Source: Clostridia bacterium (GTDB lineage: Bacteria; Bacillota; Clostridia; Christensenellales; CAG-138). Taken from it: a stretch of 64,000 bases of DNA. The stretch is taken from the NCBI GenBank assembly GCA_017547885.1, contig JAFYOP010000007.1:62001-126000 (forward strand), given 5' to 3'. The number at the start of each line of letters is the position of its first letter. Position 1 is the stretch's first letter. Of this stretch, positions 42,072-52,327 are shown in pieces. The translations under genes and the position numbers were made by a program. The notes below the pieces were generated by a model that was given only the letters and a program-made list of their open reading frames with translations, was not told the origin of the DNA and did no database searches.

Positions 42072-42608
42072 ATGCGCCTGTTTATAGCAATAGAGCTGCC
42101 CGCGTCATTTAAAAACGAGGTGGCACGAATTCAGAAGGAAGTAAAGCAGATGTCCTCAGGGGGCAGGTTTGTGCCCCGGGAGAACTTCCACATAACGCTG
42201 CACTTTATCGGCGAAAGCGAGGACCTTGTGGGGGCCACGGAGGCAATGGCACAGGCGGTGCGGGGCATTCGCCCCTTTGAGCTGCACCTTGGCAAATACG
42301 CAAACCTTGAAAAGGGCAGCCGTGGCTGCACCTCTGTGCTGAAGGTGCTGGGAGAGCTGGAGGAGCTTAGGGCAATGTATGAATCATTGGAAAGCGCCCT
42401 CAGCGACAGGGGCTTTTCCCGTGAGCGCAAGCAGTTTACCCCCCATATCACCCTTGGCCGCAGCGTGGAGCTGGACGAACTGTGCATGGGCGAGCTGGAG
42501 GAGCTGAGCCCCAATGCCTCCATGCAGGTGCGCAGTATCACCCTCTTTGAAAGCACCCGCGAGGGCAGCCGCATGGTATATACCCCCCTCCACAGGGAGA
42601 AGTTTTAG
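42072..42608 (+). CDS. thpR: RNA 2',3'-cyclic phosphodiesterase ThpR
   Basis: The 178-residue 2H-phosphoesterase carries both HxTx motifs, HITLHFIGE and HITLGRSVE, and begins MRLFIAIELPASFK as is usual. It hydrolyses 2',3'-cyclic ends of RNA. I start at ATG 42072, 7 bases after GGAGGGG. addB starts 3 bases after its stop, so it belongs to the addBA operon. Confidence 0.94.
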   Translation: MRLFIAIELPASFKNEVARIQKEVKQMSSGGRFVPRENFHITLHFIGESEDLVGATEAMAQAVRGIRPFELHLGKYANLEKGSRGCTSVLKVLGELEELRAMYESLESALSDRGFSRERKQFTPHITLGRSVELDELCMGELEELSPNASMQVRSITLFESTREGSRMVYTPLHREKF

Positions 42609-42611
42609 CCT

Positions 42612-45600
42612 ATGGCAGCACAGGTAACCTTTCTTATCGGCCGCTCCGGGGCGGGCAAGAGCCGCCGGGTGCGCCGCATAATACAGCAAAAGCTCAGTGA
42701 GGGCGCAAGGATCGCCCTCATCGTGCCGGAGCAGTTTACATTTGAGACCGAACGTCAGCTCTCAGAGGAGTTTGGGGGCCTTATGGACGTGTCGGTCTAT
42801 TCTTTTACCACCCTTGCCCGCAAGGTATTGAAGGGCAGAGTGCATGGCTTTTTGTCCCGCCAGGGCAGGCGGATGGCTGTGCGCAAGGTGATAACCGAGC
42901 AGGGGAAGAATCTGAGCGTATTCGCCAGGGTGCAGGACAGCCCCGGCTTTGCCGCCGGCTGCGACGAGCTGTTTACCATGTGCAAGCGCTTTGAGGTGAC
43001 CCCTGAGCAGCTGAAGGCGGCGGCGGAAAGCATGGAGCAGACCGCGCCCTTAAAGGACAAGCTCAGGGAACTTTCGCTGCTGTATTCGGAAACCGAAAGC
43101 TACCTTAGCGGCAGGTATATGGACACCGAGGATATTTTTGCCGCACTGAAGGCGGAGCTGCCCCGGTCCTTTATTAAGGACAGCTATGTGATGATCGATG
43201 GCTTTGACCTTTTGACGGTGCAGCTTTACGGCCTTATGGAGGCCATGATGGACACCGCCCCCGGCATGGCCATCACCTTCCGGGTGGACAACGGACGGGA
43301 TGAAAGGGTATTTGCCCCGGAGCGGCGGGCATACGCAAGGCTGTATCAAAAGGCCCGGGAAAAGGGCTGCGATATAGAGGTAATAAAGCTGCCCGACGGT
43401 GAGCAGGTCTCAAACACCGTTCCCGCCCTTCGCCATCTTGAAAAAGAGGCCTTTGCATACCCCTATAATAAATTCGACGGAGAGCCCGCAGGCATACGGC
43501 TTTTCGCGGGCCGCAGCATGGGGGAGGAATGCGCATGGGCGGCAGAGCAGGCGCTGGCCGCCGCCCGTGAGGGCATGCGTTATCGTGACATGGCGGTGGT
43601 GGCCACGGACAGCGGCTACACCTCCCGCCTTATAAGGGAATTCACCCACAGGGGGATACCCTGCTTTTCGGATGGGGCAAGGAAGCTTTCCGCATACCCC
43701 GGGGCGAGACTTATACTGAGCGCACTGCGCTGCGCCGAGCGGGGGTATACCCTCAATTGCCTTATGGAGCTTATCCGCACAGGCCTCGCAGGAGTAACAC
43801 CGGAGCAGGGAGATACATTTGAAAACTACTGCCTTGAGAAGGGTATACGGCATACCGCTTTCACAAAGCCCTTTGAAAGCGATGCCGCCGAGCAGGTGCG
43901 AAAGGCCGTTGCGGAGCCCATCGCAAGGCTTAAGAACGCACTGGTAAACGCCCCCTCCGCCGCAGGCAAGGCAGAGGCTGTGTTTGCATACATGGAGGAG
44001 ATGGAGCTGCACCGCCGCACGGCGGAGCTTGCTGAGCAGCTGCGCCTTGAAGGCCGCCACCAGCTGGCGGAGGAAAACGCACAGGTATATAAAGAGCTGC
44101 TCACCGTTCTTGACCAGCTCCACGCCATAATGGGAGACGGGCGGCTGTCTGTATCCCGCTTCGGGGCGGTGTTTCGCGAAGGGCTGGACGCCTACGAGAT
44201 AAACGCCATACCTGCCACTGCGGATCAGGTGCTGATAGGCAGCGTGGGCCGCACAAGGGCAAGGGAAATAAAGGCCCTCTTTATACTGGGGGCAAACGAG
44301 GGCAGCTTCCCCAAGTATTTCAGGGATGATTCCCTTATAACCGACGAGGAGCTGAACAGGCTCTCTGCCCTTGGCATAAACAAGTGGGACTCCAGCACAG
44401 ACCGTGGGGACGTGGAGCTGATGGACGTATACTGCGCCATAGCAAAGCCCACTGAGCGGCTGTATATTTCCTGCGCCATGTCGGCGGGGGGAGAGGGCGC
44501 CCTGCCCGCCGCAATATTGGATAGAATGCTGGATATGTTCCCCGGCCTTACCATGGAAAACGGCATTATCCCCGCCCCGCCCGAGAGCCCCCGGAGCGGC
44601 ATGGGGGCGCTGGCGGCGTCCTTGCGCACAATGGGGGATATGTGTCCATACCCTGAGTATCTCAGCGACCTTTTAGCCTGGTATTCTTCACGGGCGCAGC
44701 ATCACGATGCCCTTTCCCGCATAGAAAAGGCCCTCTATCACAAGGCCTCCCCGGAGCCATTCGGCCATGAGCTGTCCTTGAGGCTTTACGGGGACCATAT
44801 CACAGGCTCCGCCACACGGCTGGAGCGGTTCAACGCCTGCCCCTTCCGCCATTTTGTGCTGAACGGCCTTGGGGCTGTTGAGCGAAAGGAATACAGGGAG
44901 CGCAGGGTGGACGAGGGCAGCTTTTGTCACGCCGCCCTTGAGGCATTCGTTGAAAAGGCCCTGGATGGGGATATCCGCGCCCTCACCGACGAGGATTGCG
45001 AAAGAATGGTGGACGAGCTTATGCCGGGGCTTATTCTTTCACATAACAACGGCGTGCTGATGAGCTCCAACAGAAACTCATCCATAACCGCCCGCCTTTC
45101 CCGCAGGGTAAAGTCCACCGCGAAGGCCATAGTGCGCCACGCAAAAGCGGGAGGCTTTGCCCCGGAGCGCACGGAGGTACGCTTTGGCGGGGATGGCCTG
45201 CCGCCGCTGAAAATAGAGCTGCCCACAGGGGAAAAGTTTCTTATCGGCGGCAGGATAGACCGCATAGACGGCTGCGAGATAGATGGGGAAAAGTACTACC
45301 GCATAGTGGATTACAAAACAGGCTCCGCAGCCTTTGACTATACCGCCCTTTATCACGGCCTTAAGCTGCAGCTGCCCCTTTACGCCGCCGCCATCGCTGC
45401 CGCAGAGCGGGGAGCAAAAGCCGCGGGCATGTACTATATGCAGGTACAGGACCCTGTGGTGGAAAAGGAAGAGCAAATAGAAAAAGAAATAATGAAAGCA
45501 TTCCGCCTGAGCGGCCTTACATTGTCCGAGCCCAGCGTGGTTGCGGCAACGGCGGGGGAGGATCCCGACAATGCCGTAATATCCACCCGTGGGGCAAAGG

Positions 45601-45875
45601 GCATAGTGGATGAGGCGGAGCTTATGGGGGTAATGGACTACGCAAAGAAAAAGTCCGCCGATACCCTCCGCCGCATATACGATGGCGAGGCACAGGTATC
45701 CCCCGCCCGTATGGGAGGCATAAACGGCACGGATATATGTAAAAACTGCGAATCAAGAAGCGTGTGCGGCTTTGATACCAAGCTGCCGGGCTGCAGATAT
45801 CGTGAGCTTAGAACGCTGGACAAGGAAGCTTTCTTTGGGGCGGTGGGAAAGGAGAAGGGCAATGGGCTGGACTGA
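42612..45875 (+). CDS. addB: ATP-dependent helicase/nuclease subunit B AddB
   Basis: The 1087-residue subunit of the AddAB recombination complex has its usual size. It starts VTFLIGRSGAGKSRRVRRII (Walker A-like) and shows IVPEQFTFETERQL and a helicase-like middle (LFILGANEGSFPK). The RecB-family nuclease is at the C-terminus with YRIVDYKTGS, followed by the iron-sulphur cysteines CKNCESRSVCGF and the closing GCRYRELR; an earlier Cys (FNACPFRHFV) completes the cluster. AddAB resects double-strand breaks to Chi. addA starts 14 bases inside its 3' end. Confidence 0.95.
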   Translation: MAAQVTFLIGRSGAGKSRRVRRIIQQKLSEGARIALIVPEQFTFETERQLSEEFGGLMDVSVYSFTTLARKVLKGRVHGFLSRQGRRMAVRKVITEQGKNLSVFARVQDSPGFAAGCDELFTMCKRFEVTPEQLKAAAESMEQTAPLKDKLRELSLLYSETESYLSGRYMDTEDIFAALKAELPRSFIKDSYVMIDGFDLLTVQLYGLMEAMMDTAPGMAITFRVDNGRDERVFAPERRAYARLYQKAREKGCDIEVIKLPDGEQVSNTVPALRHLEKEAFAYPYNKFDGEPAGIRLFAGRSMGEECAWAAEQALAAAREGMRYRDMAVVATDSGYTSRLIREFTHRGIPCFSDGARKLSAYPGARLILSALRCAERGYTLNCLMELIRTGLAGVTPEQGDTFENYCLEKGIRHTAFTKPFESDAAEQVRKAVAEPIARLKNALVNAPSAAGKAEAVFAYMEEMELHRRTAELAEQLRLEGRHQLAEENAQVYKELLTVLDQLHAIMGDGRLSVSRFGAVFREGLDAYEINAIPATADQVLIGSVGRTRAREIKALFILGANEGSFPKYFRDDSLITDEELNRLSALGINKWDSSTDRGDVELMDVYCAIAKPTERLYISCAMSAGGEGALPAAILDRMLDMFPGLTMENGIIPAPPESPRSGMGALAASLRTMGDMCPYPEYLSDLLAWYSSRAQHHDALSRIEKALYHKASPEPFGHELSLRLYGDHITGSATRLERFNACPFRHFVLNGLGAVERKEYRERRVDEGSFCHAALEAFVEKALDGDIRALTDEDCERMVDELMPGLILSHNNGVLMSSNRNSSITARLSRRVKSTAKAIVRHAKAGGFAPERTEVRFGGDGLPPLKIELPTGEKFLIGGRIDRIDGCEIDGEKYYRIVDYKTGSAAFDYTALYHGLKLQLPLYAAAIAAAERGAKAAGMYYMQVQDPVVEKEEQIEKEIMKAFRLSGLTLSEPSVVAATAGEDPDNAVISTRGAKGIVDEAELMGVMDYAKKKSADTLRRIYDGEAQVSPARMGGINGTDICKNCESRSVCGFDTKLPGCRYRELRTLDKEAFFGAVGKEKGNGLD

Positions 45876-48800
45876 TGAACAGCTAAAGGCCATTGAGGCG
45901 GAAGGCTCGGTGATAGTTTCCGCCGCCGCAGGCAGCGGCAAGACTGCCGTGCTTACAGAGCGCATAGCAAGGCTTATAGCAGGCGGCACCGACATAGACC
46001 GCTTCTTAGTTGTGACCTTCACCCGCTCCGCCGCCGCCGAGATGAAAAAGCGCATCGGGGATAAGCTTCGTGAAATGGCGGAAACAAGCGAGGACGCTCC
46101 CCGCCTTATGCAGGCCGCGGCGGACATAGGCCGTGCGGATATCTCCACCATAGACGGCTTCTGCGCCCGTGTGCTTCGGCGGCACTTTCAGGGGGCCGGC
46201 CTTGACCCTGCCTTCCGGGCGGCGGAAGAGGCAGAGGCAGAGGCCCTTCGCCATGAGGCCATGGAGGAGCTTATAGAAGAAAGCCTTGGGGAAAAGCAGT
46301 TTGACAGGCTGATAAACGCCTTTGACGGAGAGGAGGCCTTTACCGAGGCGGCCTTCAGGCTGTATACCTTCCTCTGTGCCCAGCCCGACCCGTTGGGCTG
46401 GCTTAAGGCGGCGGCAGAGATGCCCTTTACGGAGGATGACCTTGATAATACCCCCATGATGGAGGAATATCTCAGCCGTGCGAAAGCCGCCGTCCTAAGG
46501 CTGACGGATATGCTGAAGGTAAGGCGGGATGAAATAGCGGAGGACTACCCCGCGACCGCAAAGCTGTTGGATGATGACATTGCCATGGTGCGTGAGCTTG
46601 TGCGCTGCGATACCTACACCGGCTATGCAAAGTATCTTTTTGCCATGGAGTTTCCCCGCTTTGCCATGAAGGGTGCGGACAAGGAGCTTCGTGATCACGT
46701 AAACCACATGCGCACAAAGCTCCGGGAGGAGATAAAGGCGCAAAAGGAAAAGTATTTCTCAAAGCCCCTGAGTGAGCACGCCCAAAGGCTCCGTGACATT
46801 CGCCCCCTTACAGAGTGCCTGTATGCCTTTATGGAAAAGTACTTTGCCCGCTATGCCGAAAAAAAGCGGGAGGAAGGCCTTATAGACTACGCCGACATGG
46901 AGCACATGGCGCTGAAGCTTCTGCGTGATCCTGCCATAGCAAAGGAATATCGGGACAGGTTTGAATATGTATTCGTGGACGAATATCAGGACTGCAACCC
47001 TGTGCAGAATGAGATATTCGCCGCCCTTTCACGGGAGGATGACCAGTTTTACGTTGGCGACGTAAAGCAGAGCATATACCGCTTCCGCATGGCGGAGCCT
47101 GCCCTCTTTACGGAAAAATTTGATGCCTTGGAGAAAAACGGCGGCGCATTGTGCTTAAGCAAAAACTTCCGCAGCTCCACCGCCGTAATAGACTATGTAA
47201 ACTCACTTTTTGCAAAGATAATGACCCGACAGACCGGCGGCGTGGATTACGATGCCGCCGCACGGCTGGTGCCGGGCCGCAGCGAAAAAGGCGGAGCGGA
47301 GCTGCACATACTGCCCCGCAGCCTTTCCCCTGAGTATCTTGAGGATTCCGCCGAGGATGAGATAACCGCCCTTGCCGCCGCCGAGGCAGAGGCACTTTTC
47401 GCCGCGGGCCGCATAAGGGAGCTGGTAAACAGCACCTTTGTAGACCGTGACGGCACAGAGCGCAATTATCGCTACAACGATATAGTGGTGCTCCACAGCT
47501 CCCCCGGACCAATCGCGGAGGCTTGGGTGCGCACCCTTTCCCGGGAGGGCGTCCCAGCCTACGCAGAGATGAGCGGCGGCTACTTTGAGGCCATAGAGGT
47601 GCAGGTGTTCCTGAACCTGCTGAGAATAATAGATAACCCCCTGCAGGATATACCCCTCATAAGTGTGCTGAGAAGCCCCATCGGCGGCTTTGACACAGAG
47701 GAGCTTATTCTGCTGAGGACGGATGACCCAGGGGATACATTTTACGCTTCACTCTGCCTTGGGGCAGAAAAGGACACCATGCTGGGCACAAAGGCACGGG
47801 CATTCCTCAGCCGGCTTAACAAGTGGCGTGCCGACGCCCCCCTTTACGACCTTGCGGACTTTATGTCGGAGCTTATGGACAGTACAGGCTTTGAGGACTA
47901 CGCCTCCGCCCTGCCCGGGGGCCCCTCCCGAAAGGCAAACCTTGAAGCGCTCCTTGAAAACGCCGCCGCGTACTCACGGCGGGGTCAGGGCATAGGGGGC
48001 TTTCTGCGCTTTATGGACAGGGCAAAGAGCAGCGGCACCATCGGCGCCGCCCGCATAGCCTCGGCAAACGTTGTGCGTATAATGAGCATACACAAGAGCA
48101 AGGGCCTTGAGTTCCCGGTGGTGATACTTGCAGGCGTTGCCAAGCAGTTTAACGACGCGGATAAAAAGGCGCACCTTGCCATGGACAGGACCCTTGGCCT
48201 TGGCATCAGGCCCATACGGGGAAACCTCAGAACAGGCAGCATACTGCACACCGCCGTGACCGCAAGGCTTTGGCGGCATCAGGTGGCGGAGCAGATGCGG
48301 GTGCTGTACGTGGCGCTGACACGGGCTTCGGACAGGCTTATTATGATTGCCTCCCTCAGGGATATGGAGCTTATAGATAAATTTGCCGCACCCCTTACCC
48401 CCGCCGCCATATCCGCCGCAAAGTCATACGCGGACTGGATACTGCCCGGGGCGCTGCTGTCCTGCGGGGAAAATCCCCTCAGGCAGTTCATGGGCATGGC
48501 GGAGACCCCCGGCACGCCGGATGTGGATATACACATTCACGGCGGGGTGCATACAGAGGGTCTTGGCTCCATCCTTCCCTATGAGCAGTACAGGGCCTTT
48601 AAGGAAGAGGCCACGGAAAAGGGCTCGGGTTTGTTTGAGCAAAGGTTTGGCTGGCGGTATCCCTATGTGGCGGATACTCTGCTTTCCTCCAAGGTCAGCG
48701 TATCCGACCTGACGGGCAACTATCCCGAGATAGCGGAATATCCCCAGTTCCTCCGGGACAGGGCCGCAAAGCGGCCGGTGGGCAGAGGCACCGCCGCCCA

Positions 48801-49278
48801 CACGCTTATGGAGCATATCTCCATTGCTCCCCACACCGCTGATTCCATCAGCGCCGAGATCACCCGCCTTGTGGATGAGGGCATACTTGCCCCCGCCGAG
48901 GCAGAGGTCATCAGCGTGCAAAACGCCGCCGCCTTCTTTGGCTCAGACCTTGGCCGCCGCATGACGGCGTCCCCACGGGTGGAGCGGGAGCTGCCCTTTA
49001 ATCACCGTGTATCCGCACGGGAGCTGATGGGGGCGGATACGGATGAAACCATACTGCTTCAGGGCATAATAGACTGCTGCTTCATAGAGGAGGGCAGCTG
49101 GGTGCTCATTGACTACAAGACGGACTTTGTCCCCAACGGCAAGGCAAAGCAGGCCGCCTCAAAGCACCGCCGCCAGCTTACCCTTTACCGCAACGCCCTT
49201 GAGGCCCTCACCGGCGCAAAGGTGAAGGAGATGTACATTCATTTCCTTGGGATAGGGGAGAGCGTACGAATAGATTAA
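45862..49278 (+). CDS. addA: ATP-dependent helicase/nuclease subunit A AddA
   Basis: The 1138-residue UvrD/RecB-type subunit has Walker A IVSAAAGSGKTAVL, the Q-motif-like WTDEQLKAIEAEG, Walker B YVFVDEYQDCNPVQ, motif III/IV regions, IMSIHKSKGLEFPVVILAG and VLYVALTRASDRL. The C-terminal nuclease has GTAAHTLMEH and WVLIDYKTDF. The start MGWTDEQLKAI follows GGAGAAG and overlaps addB by 14 bases, giving coupled translation; a longer reading of 30 residues is the addB 3' end. Confidence 0.96.
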   Translation: MGWTDEQLKAIEAEGSVIVSAAAGSGKTAVLTERIARLIAGGTDIDRFLVVTFTRSAAAEMKKRIGDKLREMAETSEDAPRLMQAAADIGRADISTIDGFCARVLRRHFQGAGLDPAFRAAEEAEAEALRHEAMEELIEESLGEKQFDRLINAFDGEEAFTEAAFRLYTFLCAQPDPLGWLKAAAEMPFTEDDLDNTPMMEEYLSRAKAAVLRLTDMLKVRRDEIAEDYPATAKLLDDDIAMVRELVRCDTYTGYAKYLFAMEFPRFAMKGADKELRDHVNHMRTKLREEIKAQKEKYFSKPLSEHAQRLRDIRPLTECLYAFMEKYFARYAEKKREEGLIDYADMEHMALKLLRDPAIAKEYRDRFEYVFVDEYQDCNPVQNEIFAALSREDDQFYVGDVKQSIYRFRMAEPALFTEKFDALEKNGGALCLSKNFRSSTAVIDYVNSLFAKIMTRQTGGVDYDAAARLVPGRSEKGGAELHILPRSLSPEYLEDSAEDEITALAAAEAEALFAAGRIRELVNSTFVDRDGTERNYRYNDIVVLHSSPGPIAEAWVRTLSREGVPAYAEMSGGYFEAIEVQVFLNLLRIIDNPLQDIPLISVLRSPIGGFDTEELILLRTDDPGDTFYASLCLGAEKDTMLGTKARAFLSRLNKWRADAPLYDLADFMSELMDSTGFEDYASALPGGPSRKANLEALLENAAAYSRRGQGIGGFLRFMDRAKSSGTIGAARIASANVVRIMSIHKSKGLEFPVVILAGVAKQFNDADKKAHLAMDRTLGLGIRPIRGNLRTGSILHTAVTARLWRHQVAEQMRVLYVALTRASDRLIMIASLRDMELIDKFAAPLTPAAISAAKSYADWILPGALLSCGENPLRQFMGMAETPGTPDVDIHIHGGVHTEGLGSILPYEQYRAFKEEATEKGSGLFEQRFGWRYPYVADTLLSSKVSVSDLTGNYPEIAEYPQFLRDRAAKRPVGRGTAAHTLMEHISIAPHTADSISAEITRLVDEGILAPAEAEVISVQNAAAFFGSDLGRRMTASPRVERELPFNHRVSARELMGADTDETILLQGIIDCCFIEEGSWVLIDYKTDFVPNGKAKQAASKHRRQLTLYRNALEALTGAKVKEMYIHFLGIGESVRID

Positions 49279-49282
49279 GCTT

Positions 49283-49348
49283 CTTCTTTTCTTTTTCTTT
49301 TCCTATGGAAAAGAAACAAGAAAAGAAGCAAAAGAAAAAGAAAAGATA
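49283..49348. repeat. Family B copy B12
   Basis: CTTCTTTTCTTTTTCTTTTC / GAAAAGAAACAAGAAAAGAAG with CTATG loop, then CAAAAGAAAAAGAAAAG, 5 bases after the addA stop. Confidence 0.87.
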
Positions 49349-49390
49349 AAGGGAATTACATATCATTAAAAGCATGCGCAGATGTGCTTA

Positions 49391-49424
49391 CCAAAAAGCC
49401 GCTCGGAGAGGGAGCGGCTTTTTG
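49391..49424 (+). terminator. Terminator of thpR-addB-addA
   Basis: AAAAAGCCGCTC/GAGCGGCTTTTT with GGAGAGG loop, joined to B12 by a linker containing CAGATGTGCTTACC. Confidence 0.85.
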
Positions 49425-49494
49425 CGTGGAAATAAGAAGGGGACAGTTTTATCTAATCCAACCCCGTAGTGGTAAAGGAAAGATAAAGGGGGTT

Positions 49495-49678
49495 ATTATC
49501 TATACCCGCCCACCACCCTTTTAATGTATCTTCGCCTTGCGGCGAAGACGGAGCGGGCACAGCTGACCTCCTTTCACTGCATACAATTCCAAAGCAGAAA
49601 GCCTTTGCTGTCGAAAGCACCCTTCGCTTCTCCCGCAGGGAGAAGCTTCATTGAAGGGTGGCGGGTGGGATTAGATAA
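49495..49678. repeat. Family A repeat, copy A12
   Basis: Termini ATTATCTATACCCGCCCACC and GGGTGGCGGGTGGGATTAGATAAT, inner hairpins CTTCGCCTTGCGGCGAAG and CTTCTCCCGCAGGGAGAAG. A separate left tip (49450) and a right-end fragment (49735-49785) flank it, filling 49279-49849. Confidence 0.85.
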
Positions 49679-49807
49679 TAATACCTGCTCACTATTACCT
49701 ATTGATATTATCCCATGTCCGCAAGAGTATGTCCCGCTTTTCCGTAAGGAAAAGCTGCCTGAAAAAGGGTGGCCGGGCGGGGCAGTAAAATATTGCCTAT
49801 AACCAAA

Positions 49808-49840
49808 ATACCAAAGCCGCCTTCGGCGGCTTTGGTATTT
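49808..49840. terminator. Terminator of the small lipoprotein gene (reverse strand)
   Basis: ATACCAAAGCCGCC/GGCGGCTTTGGTAT with TTC loop forms a long symmetric stem; T-runs are modest on both sides. Confidence 0.7.
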
Positions 49841-49849
49841 CTGACATGT

Positions 49850-50485
49850 TTAGTTGTGAGGATATTTCCTGATGGGGTTCCATATTCTTTCATCGGCAGT
49901 TACGATCACTGATGGTTCCGAATCAGGGCGGCAATAGACGCTGAATTCAGGGTATTCCTTTCCTTCTTCCATTTTAACCGTTTCAATGATGAAGCTTTCC
50001 CCGTCCCACTTCCATCCAATAACAGCATCGCTGCAGTCATCTAAGGTGTATTCCTTTCCGTTTACGGTAAGAGGTACATCGCTCCCCCCGACTACAATGG
50101 CGGTTCCGGATGTCTCCACAGCTATGTTTCTGTATGGAATGAATAATCGGGGAGGTTTCATATTTTCTGATGCCTGATTGAATATCACCTTTATTTCACC
50201 CTTAAACCTGCACATCCCGAGGAAACAGATGGCGGAGCCGGCCTTTGCGTTGATGATGATGTCATCCTTAAATACGCAGTCGATCAAGTCCACAACATCC
50301 TCTTCTCCAACGTTTATGGTGAGGGGCTTGCGGAAAACTGTGCCGTATATGGTGCTGTAATGTTCGTCAAAGTTAAACTCATACTGCTTTGCGGCCTTGT
50401 ATCTTACTGCACCGGGGGGCAGCGTACAGCCAAACAGTATGGCGGTAAGCAGCACCACGATCAGCAGAATACCCGTCTTTTTCAT
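49850..50485 (-). CDS. Lipoprotein of unknown function
   Basis: The 211-residue precursor has a lipoprotein signal (KKTGILLIVVLLTAILFGC). The mature part is beta-rich (DVVDLIDCVFKDDIIINAKAGSAICFLGMCRFKGEIKVIF) with three Cys and the C-terminal WNPIRKY; I recognise no family. An AGGGGAAG precedes the ATG. It is a single gene next to family A and B repeats. Confidence 0.7.
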   Translation of the reverse strand: MKKTGILLIVVLLTAILFGCTLPPGAVRYKAAKQYEFNFDEHYSTIYGTVFRKPLTINVGEEDVVDLIDCVFKDDIIINAKAGSAICFLGMCRFKGEIKVIFNQASENMKPPRLFIPYRNIAVETSGTAIVVGGSDVPLTVNGKEYTLDDCSDAVIGWKWDGESFIIETVKMEEGKEYPEFSVYCRPDSEPSVIVTADERIWNPIRKYPHN

Positions 50486-50667
50486 AGCACACTTCCCCTT
50501 ACGCTTTGTTATATATATTATATATTAGAGCAAAAATTCCGTCAAATCTCTTCTGGCTGAGCCGGGAGCAAGCCCGCAGCATGATCGATCTGCAAGGTGG
50601 AACGGATCGCCCCGGCAGGCCTTTCGGCTGCTTCCCAATGACATAAGCATGCTTATTTGTTCCACAC

Positions 50668-50697
50668 AAAAAGCTCCATCCGTACATGGAGCTTTTT
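50668..50697. terminator. Terminator hairpin linked to family B copy B13
   Basis: AAAAAGCTCCAT/ATGGAGCTTTTT with CCGTAC loop, 45 bases from B13. Confidence 0.85.
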
Positions 50698-50744
50698 GGA
50701 TAGCACATCTGAGTATGCTTTTACCTGATCTGATTTTAACTATG

Positions 50745-50811
50745 TCTTTTCTTTCTCTTTTGCTTCTTTTCGTCTTTCTTTTCTTCATAGAAAAGAAAGA
50801 GAAAAGAAGGT
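50745..50811. repeat. Family B copy B13
   Basis: TCTTTTCTTTCTCTTTTGC and CTTCTTTTCGTC face AAAGAAAGAGAAAAGAAG. It is the reverse orientation of B12 and lies just past ychF. Confidence 0.75.
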
Positions 50812-50823
50812 AAGCAAAACCAA

Positions 50824-51912
50824 CTATACGTTGAACCTGAACAGTACGATATCGCCGTCCTGCACAACGTAGTCCTTGCCCTCGCTGCGGATGAGACCCT
50901 TTTCCTTGCAGGCGGCCATGGAGCCATGCTCCATGAGGGTGTCGTAGTTGACTATTTCGGCCCGGATAAAGCCCTTTTCAAAGTCGGTGTGTATCTTGCC
51001 TGCGGCCTGAGGCGCCTTGGTGCCCCGGGTGATGGTCCATGCCCGGACTTCCTTGGGGCCTGCGGTAAGGTAGCTGATGAGGCCAAGGAGGGAATAGCAT
51101 TCCTTCACCAGCTTATCAAGGCCGCTTTCGCCAATGCCCATTTCGATAAGGAAGTCCTGCTTTTCCTCGGGGGACAGCTGGGAGATCTCCTCCTCAATGC
51201 GGGCGCAGATGGTGAGGGCGCCTGCCTTTTCGGCGGCGGCGGCCTCATAGAGGGCCTTAACTGTGGGCAGGTCTGCGCCTATCTCGTCCTCGGCGATGTT
51301 CGCGACGTATATTACGGGCTTGTCTGTCAGCAGGAAGAGGGAGTGAACGAATTCCTGCTGCTCCTCGGTAAGCTCCATGGAGCGGACGGGCTTGCCGCTT
51401 TCCAGGTGAGCCTTTATCTCCTTGAGGAAGTCCACCTCAGCAAGGAGCTTTTTGTCGCCGGACTTGCTGTTTTTCTGGGCCCGGTCAATGCGGCGGTCCA
51501 TGGTGTCCATGTCCGCAAAGATAAGCTCCAGGTTGATGGTCTCCATGTCGCGGACGGGGTCTACCGAGCCGTCCACGTGGACGATATTCTCGTCCTCAAA
51601 GCAGCGGACAACGTGAACGATAGCGTCCACCTCACGGATGTGGGAAAGGAACTTGTTGCCAAGGCCTTCGCCCTTGTACGCGCCCCGCACAAGGCCCGCG
51701 ATGTCAACGAACTCTATGGTGGTGGGGGTGTATTTTTCGGGATGATGCATTTCGGCCAGTACGTCAAGGCGGCTGTCAGGCACCGCAACCACGCCCACGT
51801 TGGGCTCAATGGTGCAGAAGGGGTAATTGGCGGCCTGAGCGCCCGCCTGGGTTATGGCGTTGAAAAGGGTGGATTTGCCCACGTTGGGAAGGCCTACTAC
51901 GCCTAATTTCAT
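50824..51912 (-). CDS. ychF: Ribosome-binding ATPase YchF
   Basis: The 362-residue Obg-type ATPase starts [20 protein letters not shown] (G1). It has [20 protein letters not shown] (G3), [10 protein letters not shown] with the NxxE form of G4 that gives ATP specificity, and the TGS-like C-terminus ending [15 protein letters not shown]. YchF binds ribosomes and is implicated in stress responses. The start is at 51912 with AAGGAG upstream. It is monocistronic. Confidence 0.96.
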   Translation of the reverse strand: MKLGVVGLPNVGKSTLFNAITQAGAQAANYPFCTIEPNVGVVAVPDSRLDVLAEMHHPEKYTPTTIEFVDIAGLVRGAYKGEGLGNKFLSHIREVDAIVHVVRCFEDENIVHVDGSVDPVRDMETINLELIFADMDTMDRRIDRAQKNSKSGDKKLLAEVDFLKEIKAHLESGKPVRSMELTEEQQEFVHSLFLLTDKPVIYVANIAEDEIGADLPTVKALYEAAAAEKAGALTICARIEEEISQLSPEEKQDFLIEMGIGESGLDKLVKECYSLLGLISYLTAGPKEVRAWTITRGTKAPQAAGKIHTDFEKGFIRAEIVNYDTLMEHGSMAACKEKGLIRSEGKDYVVQDGDIVLFRFNV

Positions 51913-52042
51913 AGCGGTTTGAATCTCCTTATTTTTTCAGGCGGCAAAGCCGCCCGCTGTTGTATTTCTATAACAGAAGTATTGTATCACGAAGGCGGGG
52001 TTTTCTCAATGCGCAAAGCGAAAAGGCGGGGGGAAATTCGTA

Positions 52043-52070
52043 TTGTAAAAGATAAAAGCCGTGCTATAAT
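52043..52070 (+). promoter_or_regulatory. Extended -10 promoter of the tautomerase gene
   Basis: TGCTATAAT (TATAAT 52065-52070) with TTGTAA 16 bases upstream. Confidence 0.65.
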
Positions 52071-52108
52071 TTTAATATAAAACCATTGTTTTAAAGGAGA
52101 ATAATACC

Positions 52109-52327
52109 ATGCCACATATCGATATCAAGCTGTTTCCCGGAAGAAGCGACGAAATGAAGAAGGCCGCCGCAAAGGCCATAGTTGAGGCCGCCGCAGCGGA
52201 GCTTGCCGCTCCCGCCTCTGCGTTTTCCGTGTCCTTTACGGATGTTGAAAAGGACGCATGGAATGAGACCGTTGCGGATAAGGTTGAGGAAGCGTCCCTC
52301 TTTGCGGGAGAAGTATACAGGGTTTAA
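52109..52327 (+). CDS. Tautomerase-superfamily (4-oxalocrotonate tautomerase-like) protein
   Basis: The 72-residue protein starts MPHIDIKLFPGRSDEMKKAAAKAIVEAA, giving the catalytic N-terminal Pro after Met removal, then the SVSFTDVEKDAWNETV strand. This is the beta-alpha-beta unit of 4-OT enzymes, which form hexamers; substrate is unknown. AAAGGAGA precedes the ATG. The last part of the gene and its flank are duplicated 221 bases downstream. Confidence 0.85.
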   Translation: MPHIDIKLFPGRSDEMKKAAAKAIVEAAAAELAAPASAFSVSFTDVEKDAWNETVADKVEEASLFAGEVYRV

